From positions 45,748,759 to 45,812,758 of the forward strand of contig CM054181.1 in the NCBI GenBank assembly GCA_028829895.1: a stretch of 64,000 bases of DNA. The letters run 5' to 3'. The translations under genes were made by a program, and so were the position numbers. Positions 40,201 to 49,413 of the stretch are shown here, piece by piece. The stretch comes from Sinotaia quadrata. Taxonomy: Eukaryota > Mollusca > Gastropoda > Architaenioglossa > Viviparidae. Below the pieces are notes generated by a model, which ran no database searches, was not told the DNA's origin, and saw only the letters and a program-made list of their open reading frames with translations. Numbering within the stretch: the stretch's first letter is position 1; each line of letters begins with the position of its first letter.

Positions 40201-43200
40201 AATGTATACATTATACTGAAAAGTAGTTTCGATTTTATCTGGTATCTAGCTAATAATTATATATTTACTTGCTTAAACTTCGGAAATTCTCTACTCTTAT
40301 AGCAATGGGATGACGAATTTCTGCAGTGGGAGCCAGATGACTATGGTGGAGTCGAAGACATCACTGTCGCTCAGAAATCTGTGTGGCTTCCAGATTTGCT
40401 AGTGGAAAACACGTAAGTATCTAAACTGTCTAGTTTGTCTGAAAGTATTTGCATATTGATTCATTAGTTATTTCAAAACTTCTGCTTACTAAAACCCTTT
40501 GATTATTATAAGAGTTTCATTAATTTAAAATGGATTAATACTAGATAGTTTGAAAGAACTGAACTCTGTATTAAATATATCAAAACTGCATTGTAAGCAT
40601 GTGACCTGCTTGGAAAGAGGGTTGGTGAACATCATTGCCCAATTGCAACCACGTAACAGTGCTATCTACACAGCAATCCATACAACTGTGCTGTTATCTA
40701 CACAGCAATCCATACAACTGTGCTGTTACCTACACAGCAATCTATACAACTGTGTTGTTACCTACACAGCAATCCATAAACTGTGCCTCTATTTACAAAG
40801 TATTTCATACAACTGTGCTGTTATCTACAGAACAATCTATACAACTCCTGCTACTATCTAAATAGTAATCCAACATCTGTGCTGCATCCACAAAACAAAC
40901 CACGCAACTGTACTGCTGTTTACAAAGCAATCCATATAGCTGTATTACTCTCCATAAAACAAACCACACAACTGTACTGCTGTTTACAAAGCAATCCATA
41001 TAACTGTATTACTCCATAAAACAAACCACACAACTGTACTGCTGTTTACAAAGCAATCCATATAGCTGTATTACTCTCCATAAAACAAACCACACAACTG
41101 TACTGCTGTTTACAAAGCAATCCATATAACTGTATTACTCTCCATAAAACAAACCACACAACTGTACTACTACCTACACGCAATAAGGTCAACGGCAACA
41201 CAAAGAATGAATGAAAGTCTTACTGCTCACTCGTAAAAACAGCCATGATTACAACAGTGTGCGTGTATGTACTAGTTTCCATATAACAATATCGTTGAAG
41301 GATAGGACTCGCTCGTATTAAATGCCATACAATGAACACAACAGACCATTATAATCCTACTACTCACATCATTACTAACTGTATCTATGTATACATATAG
41401 GTGTGGGTGTGGGTGGGGGTGGGGGCGGTGAACGAGATGGATAGTTACAGAAAGGTAAGTAAATACTGCTGAGATAGGCGAAAGCTTATTGACATGCTAA
41501 CTCTTGCACGCTGTTCACTTTGCAACAGCGTTCAAATTGTTTGTCTGATTTGGGTTAGTGTTATATTGCTTCGATTTAAATCTCTGTAAAACTGAAGAAG
41601 AAAGTCTGAAAGAAAATCTATTATTAAACGCATTCAAATAAAGCCAACGAAATCCTATCGAATGCAGGTCAGACTGTTTCCTATGATTGTCTGAACTCTA
41701 CCTTAGTGAGATTCACCGAAGTTGTTTTATAAAATAAACAACAGAATGTTACACTGAAATGTTTTAAGAGACTGTCATTTAATAGTAATATTTCACTTAA
41801 CTGACAAATCCTCGTGGTTTTTCCCGCCTTATTTTAAATATTGTTTCTAATATATATATAATTGAATACATTTATAATTGAATTCAAAGACTAAAGGGGA
41901 AAGAAAGAATTTTAGAAAGAAAGACAGACAGAGAGAAAGAAAGAAAGAAAGTAAGAAAGAAACAAAGGATACATTTAGAAAGAAATTTAAAAAGAAAGGA
42001 AGGAAGGAAGGGAGGGAGGAGGGAGGGAGGAAGGAAGGAAAAATTAATTTGTGTTTCTTACCAAAGTCCCAATGCATTCAATGCCTGAGAAGTTATTTCT
42101 CATGGAAAGATATTCTGATTTATGTTAAAATTTCTCATCTTTTTCCTCTTTTCCTTCATCCTAGTTATCGTCTAAAGTTTAAGAAATCATTACCAATGTA
42201 TTTATTTCTGAACGACAATAACGGTACGTCATAAATAAGAAAGAGAAAGATAACATATGTTTCTGTAATACTGAATTTGGGATAAAACTTAAAGTCTTCA
42301 GTAATCTTGTTTCTGATTGTCTCCTCTTTGAAGCAATTACTGATATAGAAAGTATTAACGAGCTTGTATTAAAGATGGGCATTCCGTGTAGTTAGTGATT
42401 AATTTAAGCGCACACGAATATTTTCTTACCGAAGTATGTTAGATAAGTCGATTGCTGAGTACTCCAGGAGAAATAGTTATTGTCTAGGGACATTTGGTGT
42501 TGGTAATAAACTTTGCAGCAGAAGAGCTGCACGCTAGAATTAACTTCATGGAACCGTTCTGTGTAAAACAGCGTTAGGCTTCGGAAGTGGCACAGCTGGT
42601 TTGAAAGTTTAACGAGGGCATTTCCGGAACTTTAGCTACAGTTTGCAAATCCTAGTTCTAAAAGAGTGGATCGGTTTCAAAGAGGTTCCCTGGCAGCATG
42701 AAAGATTCCCAGATCCCCGATAAATGTACCTTTATTCTTTCAGAGATAGTTTGCCGTGTTGTTTTTCGAGAAAAGAGTTCCCACTGGACTCAAATTGCAG
42801 TGAAAAATATTCCGAGCTGGATGACTTGACCTCCCGATTTTATTTTGTGCTCGTGGACTGAGACTGCAACTTTTTCCTTTCTTCGTTTTGTACTTAATGT
42901 GACCCACTTAATTGTTATTTTAAGTATTTTATCTGCTTGCTTTTTCTCCACCTTTATAGTATGCTTATGTTACGGTTATGGGGAAACCCCGAATTAATAC
43001 TGACTGGTAAAATGACTAAGATTTGCAGTGATGTGATACGAAGTCAAACTTATTAATAATTTAAATGTTTCTTAACCTGACCGAATCTCTGCACTAATAT
43101 TTGCCATAACTGTAGCATAAATAACAAAAATCGCTCTTTGCATCGTTCTGTCCATCTGTCCGATGGTCTTTCTTATTGGTCTGTGGCTGTGAAATTTCTG

Positions 43201-46200
43201 ACTTATCTGTTTGGGCGCTGGACAGTTTCTACACGTCTAATTAAAACCGGTGTAAAGGTGTGCGACCACTCAGTGGCGTTAGAAGTGCGAATTCTTTTCG
43301 CCCCCTAAATCCATACTGCAGTAATTCTAAATCCATACTGCAATAATTCCAAATCCATGCTGAAATATTTCCAAATCCATATTGCAATAATTCCAAATCC
43401 ATATTGCAATAATTCCAAATCCATATTGCAATAAATCCAAATCCATGCTGCAATAATTCCAAGCAGTTTGCGTTAATTGAATGATGTGATGATTCCCAAT
43501 GTCATTAAACTCGCCGCCATAAAATGAGCAATAAATGATAAACAAATTGCTCGCATAATGTCACATGAAACAACGATAAACGCACAACAAGCCACAAGCA
43601 TCACGGAATTACTTATAGACCAAATTTTTAAAAATATGCATTTGTAGAGTTTGAATAGAAAGGAAATGAATGGAAAGATTAGTTAAGAACACAAAAACGT
43701 GTATTGAAGAAGTATAATATTCTGTTTGTTAACGATTTTAATGACACTTAACATACCATCTCCTATTTATAAGGAGTAATTCTTTTCTAGTTTTGTTGTT
43801 GGTTGATGTGTTTTTCTTTAAAGTACTTTATTTACTTGATTTCAATCACATTAATACCAAATCGTTTATTTCGATAATTTGACAGTAACACGAAAGAACC
43901 TTACTAAAAATGGCGACACGAAACCACAAAAAACCTAAGAATGAGCGAGAATTCACAGTACTCAAATGTGAGAATGAGCGAGAGATCACAGTGCTCAAAT
44001 GTGAGAATGAGCGTGAGGTCACAGTACTCAAATGTGAGAATGAGCGAGAGGTCACAGTGCTCAAATGTGAGAATGAGCGTGAGGTCACAGTACTCAAATG
44101 TGAGAATGAGCGAGAGGTAACATTAATGAAATGTGAGAATGAGCGAGTGGTCACAGTACTCAAATGTGGGAATGAGCTAGAGGTCACAATACTCAAATGT
44201 GTTCGAGTATGCATAAAAATGAATGAGAGATAGCAGCATTCTGATAAAGTTTATTTGCACTTTCGTATTCCAGAGCACAGAGTTTTGCTGAACTAGGCAG
44301 TGACACAATGCTTGTCAGCATCACCCACACGGGACACATGTCCTGGGAGCCGGGTATTCTAACGAAAACCATCTGCGAGGTGAATATCGGCAAGTACCCG
44401 TTCGATTTCCAGCAATGCGAGATCAAATTCCTGACCTGGATGCATACAAACAAAACCTTGGACGTCCAGCCAGGCTCGGACAAGGTCAGTTTGGACGCTT
44501 GCATTCAAAATGGAGAGTGGGACATAACAAAGGCCGTGGCAGAGCCGTATTTTTATCCATCTACTTACAAAGCCGGTGAGTGCACAATATTAGTTGACCT
44601 TTCGCCATTTATTTGCAAACTCTGTTCCGGTGACGCGGTTATTTAAAGGACATTACACACTGGAGTAGGGTTCCGAGGTCGCGGTTATTTAAAGGACATT
44701 TTACACTGGAGGTGGGTTCCGAGGAAGCGGTTATTTAAAGAACATTACACACGGAAATGAACTTTCAATGAAGATGCTGTTGTTTAGAGTCATGACATAG
44801 CTGTGGTTAGAGTCAGTGTCCAAACAGTTTACTTAGCGTCACATTCTGTGGTAACATCAGTGTCCAAGCTGTTTATTTAGAGTCACGACACGCTGTGGTA
44901 ACATCAGTGCTCAAGATGTTTATTTAGAGTCACGACACTTTATTTGACCAATCACCATCCGCTACAGAACCAATGTCATACTGCTTAAGTCACGTCACAC
45001 TGGGTAACAGTCAGTGTCATTACTGCTTATTTAAAGAGTCACGTCAGACTGTGGTAACAGTTACTCTCCACATGAATAGCACATGCTGGGATATAAACAG
45101 TTCACTGTTGATACAGTTGATTAATAAAGCTGATGGTATTCATCACAATGTGTGCATTTGAAAGGGCAGGCTCTAAAGCCATATTGTTTATTTAAGGGAT
45201 AACGTACACAACAGCGGTATTGCTGAATGCTGTTGTTTCTTAAGATGTTTATTTAGAGGGATGACACACCTAGTGTACGCCATTATTTCTCTGGATGATT
45301 TTTATTGACAGGAACGGCACACACTGGAGTAACATTCAGAATTGAGCTACAGCGCAAACGAACATTCTACGTCTTGAACACAATCATTCCAGTGGTAATG
45401 CTGTCGCTACTGAACGTGCTGGTCTTCTTGCTACCGGCGTCGTCTGGCGAGAAGATGGCGCTGGCGGTGACGGTGCTGCTGTCTTTTACTGTCTACCTGA
45501 GCATCATCAGCGAAGTGATGCCGAAGACTTCGGAAAGCATATCAATTTTAGGTAGGTATTATTGTTCGTGGCGGAGAGGCACAGACGCGAGTTATGGCCC
45601 CTGAACCTTCCTATATATCGTTAAAGTATGATTTGTTTAAAAAACAAAACTTTTCTGTTTACTGGACCAAATTTCTACATATGAACAGATGGAACACATG
45701 GCTTTACAGATAAAATTCAGTTTCATAATATATTTTTATTTTGTATTTTGTATATGATGTGACTGTGATAGATGATAACAGACTCATCTATTCAGTAACT
45801 GAATTCTATTATTCTAACGTATATCAAAGCACAATTAAGGTAATTTATTGTATTATATTGTGTAAACATTCAAGTGTTTACAGGTAAAGTATTAATAACA
45901 ATTATCGTTACTAGTCTTTTTAAGACGAGATAAGTTTGAAAGTTTGAGCAGATCATAAGTGTAATATTAAAGTACCTAATTTTAGAAGTAATCAATGCTG
46001 AAATGTTATCAATTAATTATTTGTTTTATTGATTTTGTCTGTCTGCATGTTTGTCTGTTTTGTCAAACATACATGGATACATACAAATGTGTATGCGCGC
46101 GTCTGCTCCAGATCTCGTTTGAAAATATAATATAAATAAAAACAGCCATATTACTCTGTTATTTATTGTGTAACCAATTTATCAATATTTGTTTAACGAT

Positions 46201-48507
46201 CTCTCACAAGAGATGAAAGCATTTAATATGATTTCTAGAAATTTAACTACTTTGCCATTTAGAACACGTATAACGCCAACTAATGTAAAAACACGTATCT
46301 TATTGCTACCATTACAAGAAAACGAGAAATTCTTAACCAGAAGTCTGTAAGACATGACAGCAGTATTTTCTAAAAGAAAAATGAGAATTAAAATAAAAGT
46401 CCTGGAATCTGTAAGGCATGACAGCAGTATTTCCTAAAAGAAAAATGAGAATTGAAATGTTGACATCTATAAAACATGGTAATATTGTGTCTTGTCTTAA
46501 AAGTCACGAATGCACACAAACAAAATCACATATAGTTTACACTTACTTTCCGAGGGAAAGTTTATCATACTCTGTCAGCGTGTTTCCTGAATTTTACCTT
46601 AAAGTTTATCATTCTGTATGCTTGTCTAGGAATTTCACATAAAAATTTACCATCTCTGTAAATGAGTCTCATAAAATTCAAACGAACGCTATAAAATTCT
46701 CTGTACGCGTGTCTCCTGACATTCACTGGAAAATCAGAGAAACACACGGAGTATCCTTTCGTACAGAACAGTTCTCACAATATCCGTGTGATCAGCATCT
46801 CTTTCTCTTTTCACTACGTGGATAAAAATAAAAATAAAAGAAAGAAAAATTAAAGTGGCCTCTCAAGAAAACGTTAAGAAGAAAACGATGACAATAATGA
46901 CGACTACTATGATAACGTTAACATTAAATCATCGACAACAGAAACATCAATATTGACACCAACAGCAGAAACGCCACTAATATTTGTCAAATTTTAAAAT
47001 AGCATGCTCTTCAGAAAGGTGTTTCGCTGATGTCTTGCTGTTCTTGTTGAGGTACTGTTCATGCATTATGTTGAACAGTTAAGTGAAAGCAAACAAATAG
47101 CGAATGCTATAATTATTTATAAAATGTCCGTCGGATATTTAGGGCAATTTTAGTTTATTTATCGACCAATTGTAGGACCTAGCACGAAATATAAGTGTAT
47201 GCAATTTTAACAGTTCGATTACCGAAAACATTGTTGGCTTCTGCGTTCAAAAGTTCATTTACTTAAATAAAATTGCTTTAAGCAGCAAAGTGCTATTTAG
47301 TTAAATAATTAGTTAAATTTAGGAAAATATCCATTAGACCGATATTTAATATATAATTTATCCAGATAAATATATTATTTAAATCTTTATTTTGCAATGT
47401 TCTTTTGTACTATTTTTAATGTGTATTTTTTAACCAATCGCAGATAAGATATCATGTGTAAAGGGATCCCAAGAAATTGGCGTCAAAGTGACAGCGATTT
47501 CTCTACAAATAGTTTGGACGAAGTATTATACCAAATAAAAAAACGTATTATAAAATATATCTGTTTCAAGAAAAGCGATTAATTTTTTAAAATCTATTTA
47601 ACGTTGAAAATGTTGCCTTACTGTTTGCCTGACACGTCATTTTGCTATGATCTCTGGCACAATTTATATCTTTTTATCTGATTGGTTGTGATAAGAATAA
47701 TAAGAAAGGTACAAAAATTTAGCTAAATAATTATTTAAAAGGATTTAGATCAGTAATTTTATTTACTTAAATAATGGTCATCGAGTCAAAATTTATAAAA
47801 CTATTAACTAATTAATTTTCTTATTTGCTTACTGTTTTAATGTATAGAAATAATTAAATAACCGGGTCTTAATCCACAAGCCAAAGACGGAAAATTACTC
47901 ACTATACCCGCTCTCATTTTCATCCACAGCTGTCTACCTGACCCTACTCCTTTCGCTCAGCACGTTGTCCGTGCTGTCGTCGGGGGTCGTGATGAATATG
48001 GTCCACCAGGACGACGACAGACCAGTGCCGGCCTATTTCAAATGCATCATGTGGTGCCGCATGCGGCAGATCCGGCAGCGGCTCAAACTGCAGCGGCGGC
48101 GGATACACGTCGACAACGACCAGGCGTTTCAAAATGGCGACCTGGTCCTCCTGAGGAAGCCTCTCTCCAAGGACAGGAGCACCCATGAAATGAAGATCAT
48201 CTCGGATGACAATCACCATCACAACAGGGTGAATCACGGAGTCATTTCCGAAGACAAAGGCAGTGACGGGGTCAGTGGAGTGTGTAAAAAAGTGAGAGCT
48301 GAGGTCAGTGCAAATGACAGAGAACAGCAGCTTCACCCAGAGTGCTTCCCCTTGTTCGATGATGAGACCCACGAAGTTGAGTGGAACGAGTGGGCGTATG
48401 TCACGTGGTTGGACGTCGGACGCACAATTGACAACTTGTTGTTTTGGGGATTTTTCTTCATAACGATAAGTGCGACTGCAACAGTGCTGATTCTGTTTCT
48501 GTACTGA
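34190..48507 (+). CDS. Nicotinic-acetylcholine-receptor-like Cys-loop channel subunit (5 exons, 5' end missing)
   Basis: Join of 34190-34234, 40303-40412, 44274-44575, 45312-45551 and 47930-48507: 1275 bases, 424 residues plus stop, all with GT-AG introns and consistent phases. Residues 1-173 are the ligand-binding domain from loop D (Trp17) through the Cys-loop (Cys86 to Cys100, 13 residues between) and the loop B Trp107, with a glycosylation site at Asn111. M1 is about 174-194, M2 about 200-220, M3 about 230-257, a 130-residue cytoplasmic loop follows, and M4 is about 400-422. Gly198-Glu199-Lys200 before M2 and the 9' leucine predict a cation-selective pore in the plasma membrane. The loop C cysteine pair and the loop A tyrosine are absent, so it is a non-alpha or ligand-divergent subunit. 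The signal peptide and about 60-80 N-terminal residues are not found. Confidence 0.95.
34250..34296. repeat. (CTCA)n microsatellite just after the 45-base exon
   Basis: About eleven CTCA units starting 15 bases after the donor site at 34235. Confidence 0.95.
34752..35028. repeat. Intronic GATA/GACA/GGAT array (purine strand on +)
   Basis: Mixed GACA, GGAT and GGAC units, then about 25 GATA units. Its sequence is complementary to 35601-35782, about 570 bp downstream in the same intron. Confidence 0.97.
35601..35782. repeat. Intronic CTAT/CTGT/CCGT array (opposite orientation)
   Basis: About 30 CTAT units with three CTGT, then CTGT/CCGT units. Together with 34752-35028 it forms an inverted pair. 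Confidence 0.97.
35783..36699. other. Intronic sequence, no exon recognised
   Basis: Frames at 35822-36058 (-) and 36091-36354 (+) have no domain. Sequence after about 36430 may be the decayed start of the LINE endonuclease. Confidence 0.4.
36700..38400 (+). mobile_element. LINE remnant with AP-type endonuclease and reverse transcriptase
   Basis: At 36738-36900 a frame reads [10 protein letters not shown], a Gly-His-Ile-Leu-Glu-Trp-Ile segment and LINLTSDH, the Ser-Asp-His end of an apurinic-type endonuclease. Further on come [12 protein letters not shown] (about 37600), [18 protein letters not shown] and [12 protein letters not shown] at about 37998, where the polymerase box is Tyr-Ser-Asp-Asp. 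[17 protein letters not shown] follows, then [11 protein letters not shown] near 38360. Frames shift often and there is a 75-bp tandem duplication at 37248-37390. Best match is the CR1/jockey type of LINEs. It is interrupted at about 38400 by the next element. Confidence 0.82.
38412..39000 (-). mobile_element. 3' end of a LINE with restriction-like endonuclease motif, (ATC)n tail
   Basis: Read leftwards: [35 protein letters not shown], then [20 protein letters not shown] and [13 protein letters not shown]. Pro-Asp followed 14 residues later by Asp fits the restriction-like endonuclease signature (PD-x12-14-D/E) of R2/R4-type LINEs. After a frameshift come [28 protein letters not shown] and [10 protein letters not shown], then the element ends in about 13 ATC units at 38412-38450. 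It is truncated at the 5' side and inactive. Confidence 0.78.
39148..39236. repeat. (GT)n microsatellite with GCGT interruptions
   Basis: About 40 GT/GC units. A (CA)n tract of opposite orientation lies at 40154-40198, in the same intron. Confidence 0.97.
39237..40153. other. Intronic sequence, no exon recognised
   Basis: A 73-codon minus-strand frame at 39275-39496 is unrecognised and could be decayed transposon sequence. A 46-bp duplication (TGTGTAACTCAAA) lies near 40005-40080. Confidence 0.4.
40154..40198. repeat. (CA)n microsatellite about 100 bp before the 110-base exon
   Basis: About 22 CA units, opposite in orientation to 39148-39236. Confidence 0.97.
40303..40412 (+). CDS. Receptor exon of 110 bases (classical exon 4)
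   Basis: Acceptor CTCTTATAG, donor GTAAGT. It begins [16 protein letters not shown], placing the loop D tryptophan at its second codon, and ends in [12 protein letters not shown] with the last codon split after two bases. The length of 110 matches classical nicotinic exon 4. Where most subunits have Leu-Tyr after the Trp-x-Pro-Asp motif (loop A), this one reads Leu-Val-Glu, so the aromatic loop A residue is lost. Confidence 0.95.
40640..41175. repeat. Intronic 32-bp minisatellite developing into a 64-bp dimer
   Basis: The first part has 32-bp units (CTGTGCTGTTATCTACACAG, then CAATCCATACAA). From about 40900 the period becomes 64 bp, with two diverged halves (CTGTACTGCTGTTTACAAAG and CTGTATTACTCTCCATAAAA). 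Open frames through it are repeat artefacts. Confidence 0.93.
41401..41430 (+). other. G-rich tract, potential G-quadruplex
   Basis: Four or more runs of at least three G within 27 bases (GTGGGTGTGGG, then TGGGGGTGGGGG), on the sense strand of the receptor intron. The pattern fits the usual G3+N1-7 rule. Confidence 0.7.
41895..42045. repeat. Polypurine GAAA/GGAA tract
   Basis: About 150 bases almost free of pyrimidines, with AAAG, GGAA and GGGA repeats. The Lys/Glu/Arg-rich frame on + is an artefact. Confidence 0.9.
42420..43306. other. Intronic unique sequence, relatively GC-rich at 42480-42870
   Basis: No exon is expected between the 110- and 302-base exons, and the protein joins directly. 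This stretch is less repetitive than the rest of the intron. A conserved regulatory element is possible but not shown. Confidence 0.35.
43307..43460. repeat. 22-bp minisatellite, 7 copies
   Basis: Units AAATCCATACTGCAATAATT plus CC, seven in a row with few substitutions. Confidence 0.96.
43940..44205. repeat. 33-bp minisatellite, 8 copies, 70 bp before the 302-base exon
   Basis: Units start AATGAGCGAGAGGTCACAGT at 43940, 43973, 44006 and so on, each continuing ACTCAAATGTGAG. Because 33 is a multiple of three, both strands stay open. The + frame (43910-44233, 107 codons) repeats an 11-residue unit [11 protein letters not shown], and the complement repeats [12 protein letters not shown] coding role is not supported: it lies inside an intron, and composition and context give no gene signals. 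Confidence 0.95.
44274..44575 (+). CDS. Receptor exon with Cys-loop and loops B, C and E (302 bases)
   Basis: The acceptor TTTCGTATTCCAG at 44273 is fixed by phase; the AG two bases downstream would give an early stop. The donor is GTGAGT. It carries [10 protein letters not shown], then [15 protein letters not shown] (the Cys-loop) and [11 protein letters not shown] with the loop B tryptophan. The loop C region reads [12 protein letters not shown] and has no cysteine. Continued reading into the intron stops at 44646. Confidence 0.96.
44630..45260. repeat. Degenerate 45-60-bp repeats filling most of the intron before the pore exon
   Basis: Clear 46-bp units at about 44635-44760 (GCGGTTATTTAAAGGACATT, then ACACACTGGAGTAGGGTTCC). 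More diverged copies follow through 45260 with GTTTATTTAGAGTCACGACA and GGTAACA cores. The units resemble the acceptor and start of the exon at 45312, which also contains ACACACTGGAGTAACATTC. Confidence 0.75.
45312..45551 (+). CDS. Receptor exon with M1 and M2 pore helix (240 bases)
   Basis: Acceptor TTTTTATTGACAG, donor GTAGGT directly after Leu-Gly/Ala. It encodes the end of the ligand domain ([18 protein letters not shown]), M1 ([18 protein letters not shown]), the GEK selectivity motif and M2 ([18 protein letters not shown]), then MPKTSESIS. The donor after one base of the last codon pairs exactly with the two-base start of the next exon. Confidence 0.96.
45552..47929. other. Last receptor intron; 64-bp duplication at 46344-46460
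   Basis: TCTGTAAGACATGACAGCAG at 46344 recurs at 46408 with few changes. 46480-46745 holds a degenerate AAGTTTATCAT/TTCACATAAAA repeat. No further exon was recognised. Confidence 0.6.
47930..48507 (+). CDS. Receptor terminal exon with M3, cytoplasmic loop and M4 (578 bases)
   Basis: The acceptor is TTTTCATCCACAG. The exon completes Ala233 and encodes M3 ([20 protein letters not shown]), then a charged loop rich in basic residues near its start ([16 protein letters not shown]) and acidic/His-rich in the middle. M4 ([20 protein letters not shown]) ends in Phe-Leu-Tyr and TGA. GC content is clearly higher than in the flanking introns, as expected for coding sequence. A long antisense frame (47944-48576) is only its shadow. 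Confidence 0.95.
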
Positions 48508-49407
48508 CGTCATCGCAACAATGCGGCAGTCGTTACGCCAGTGTGGGATGCATGATAAAAGTTTGGAAGAAAACAAAACAGGAAGCAGGACTCTGAAGTA
48601 TTTCCGTTGTTATGACTACATTTCTTTTTAAAATAAGAGGTACCATATCCGGGTTTCCTTATATAATTGTTGTTGGATCAGAATTACTACAGTTTGTTGT
48701 AGCTCAACAACAAAACTGAAAAGGAATAATTTATAATACATTTGCAACTGCATCCGATCTAAAGAGCAAACGCATGTTTGCAAATCCAGATCTTGTGTCA
48801 AAGGAGACAAAATGGGTCAGATGTCTTAGACACTTTATAAAGGAAAACAGAATGAATTAGAAAAAGTTAGCATCTTATTTCAACATGACGTGATGTGGAC
48901 GTAAAAATTATTTTATCATCAATGTCGTCGTTAAAATATTCATTATCATCATCATCATCATCATCATCATAACCATCATCGTTTATTTATTTATTGAAAT
49001 TTTGCTTGCTCCACAGAACGTTTGTGCTGAAAATTATAAGCAGAATACCTCATTGCATGACAATTAAATGAGTTTGCTCTAATGCATCGCAATGACAATT
49101 AAATGAGTTTGCTCTAATGCATCGCAATGACAATGGAATGAGTTTGCTCTAATAACACATCGCAGTAACACTGAAATGAGTTTGCTCTAATAACACATCG
49201 CAATGACACTGGAATGAGTTTGCTCTAATAACACATCGCAATGACACTGGAATGAGTTTGCTCTAATACATTGCAATGGCAATGGAATGAGTTTGCTCTA
49301 ATACATTGCAATGACAATGGAATGAGTTTGCTCTGATACATTCCTTTTTGACTTCCAGCAGGTTGAGATTCTTGTACGAAATGACTTAAGCATTCACTCC
49401 TCTATTT
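48508..49407. other. 3' flank of receptor gene with 35-38-bp repeat at 49025-49345
   Basis: A (CAT)n run lies at about 48949-48971. From 49025 about eight units of GGAATGAGTTTGCTCTAATA plus ACACATCGCAATGACACT follow, in 35- and 38-bp versions. If the transcript extends to the AATAAA at 49408, this array would be in the 3' UTR. Confidence 0.6.
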
Positions 49408-49413
49408 AATAAA
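49408..49413 (+). promoter_or_regulatory. Possible polyadenylation signal of the receptor gene
   Basis: AATAAA about 900 bases after the stop codon. ATTAAA variants occur earlier, near 49063 and 49092. Which of these is used cannot be told from sequence. Confidence 0.3.

Noticed and set aside
42480..42870. Extra receptor exon in the GC-richer intron patch
   Set aside because: The protein joins in phase directly from 40412 to 44274 and lacks nothing there; no conserved motif is in the patch.
43910..44233. 107-codon frame with 11-residue repeats as a real protein
   Set aside because: Lies in an intron, both strands are open because the repeat is 33 bp, and no gene signals accompany it.
47944..48576. 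210-codon antisense frame opposite the last receptor exon
   Set aside because: Shadow of the well-supported receptor coding sequence on the + strand.
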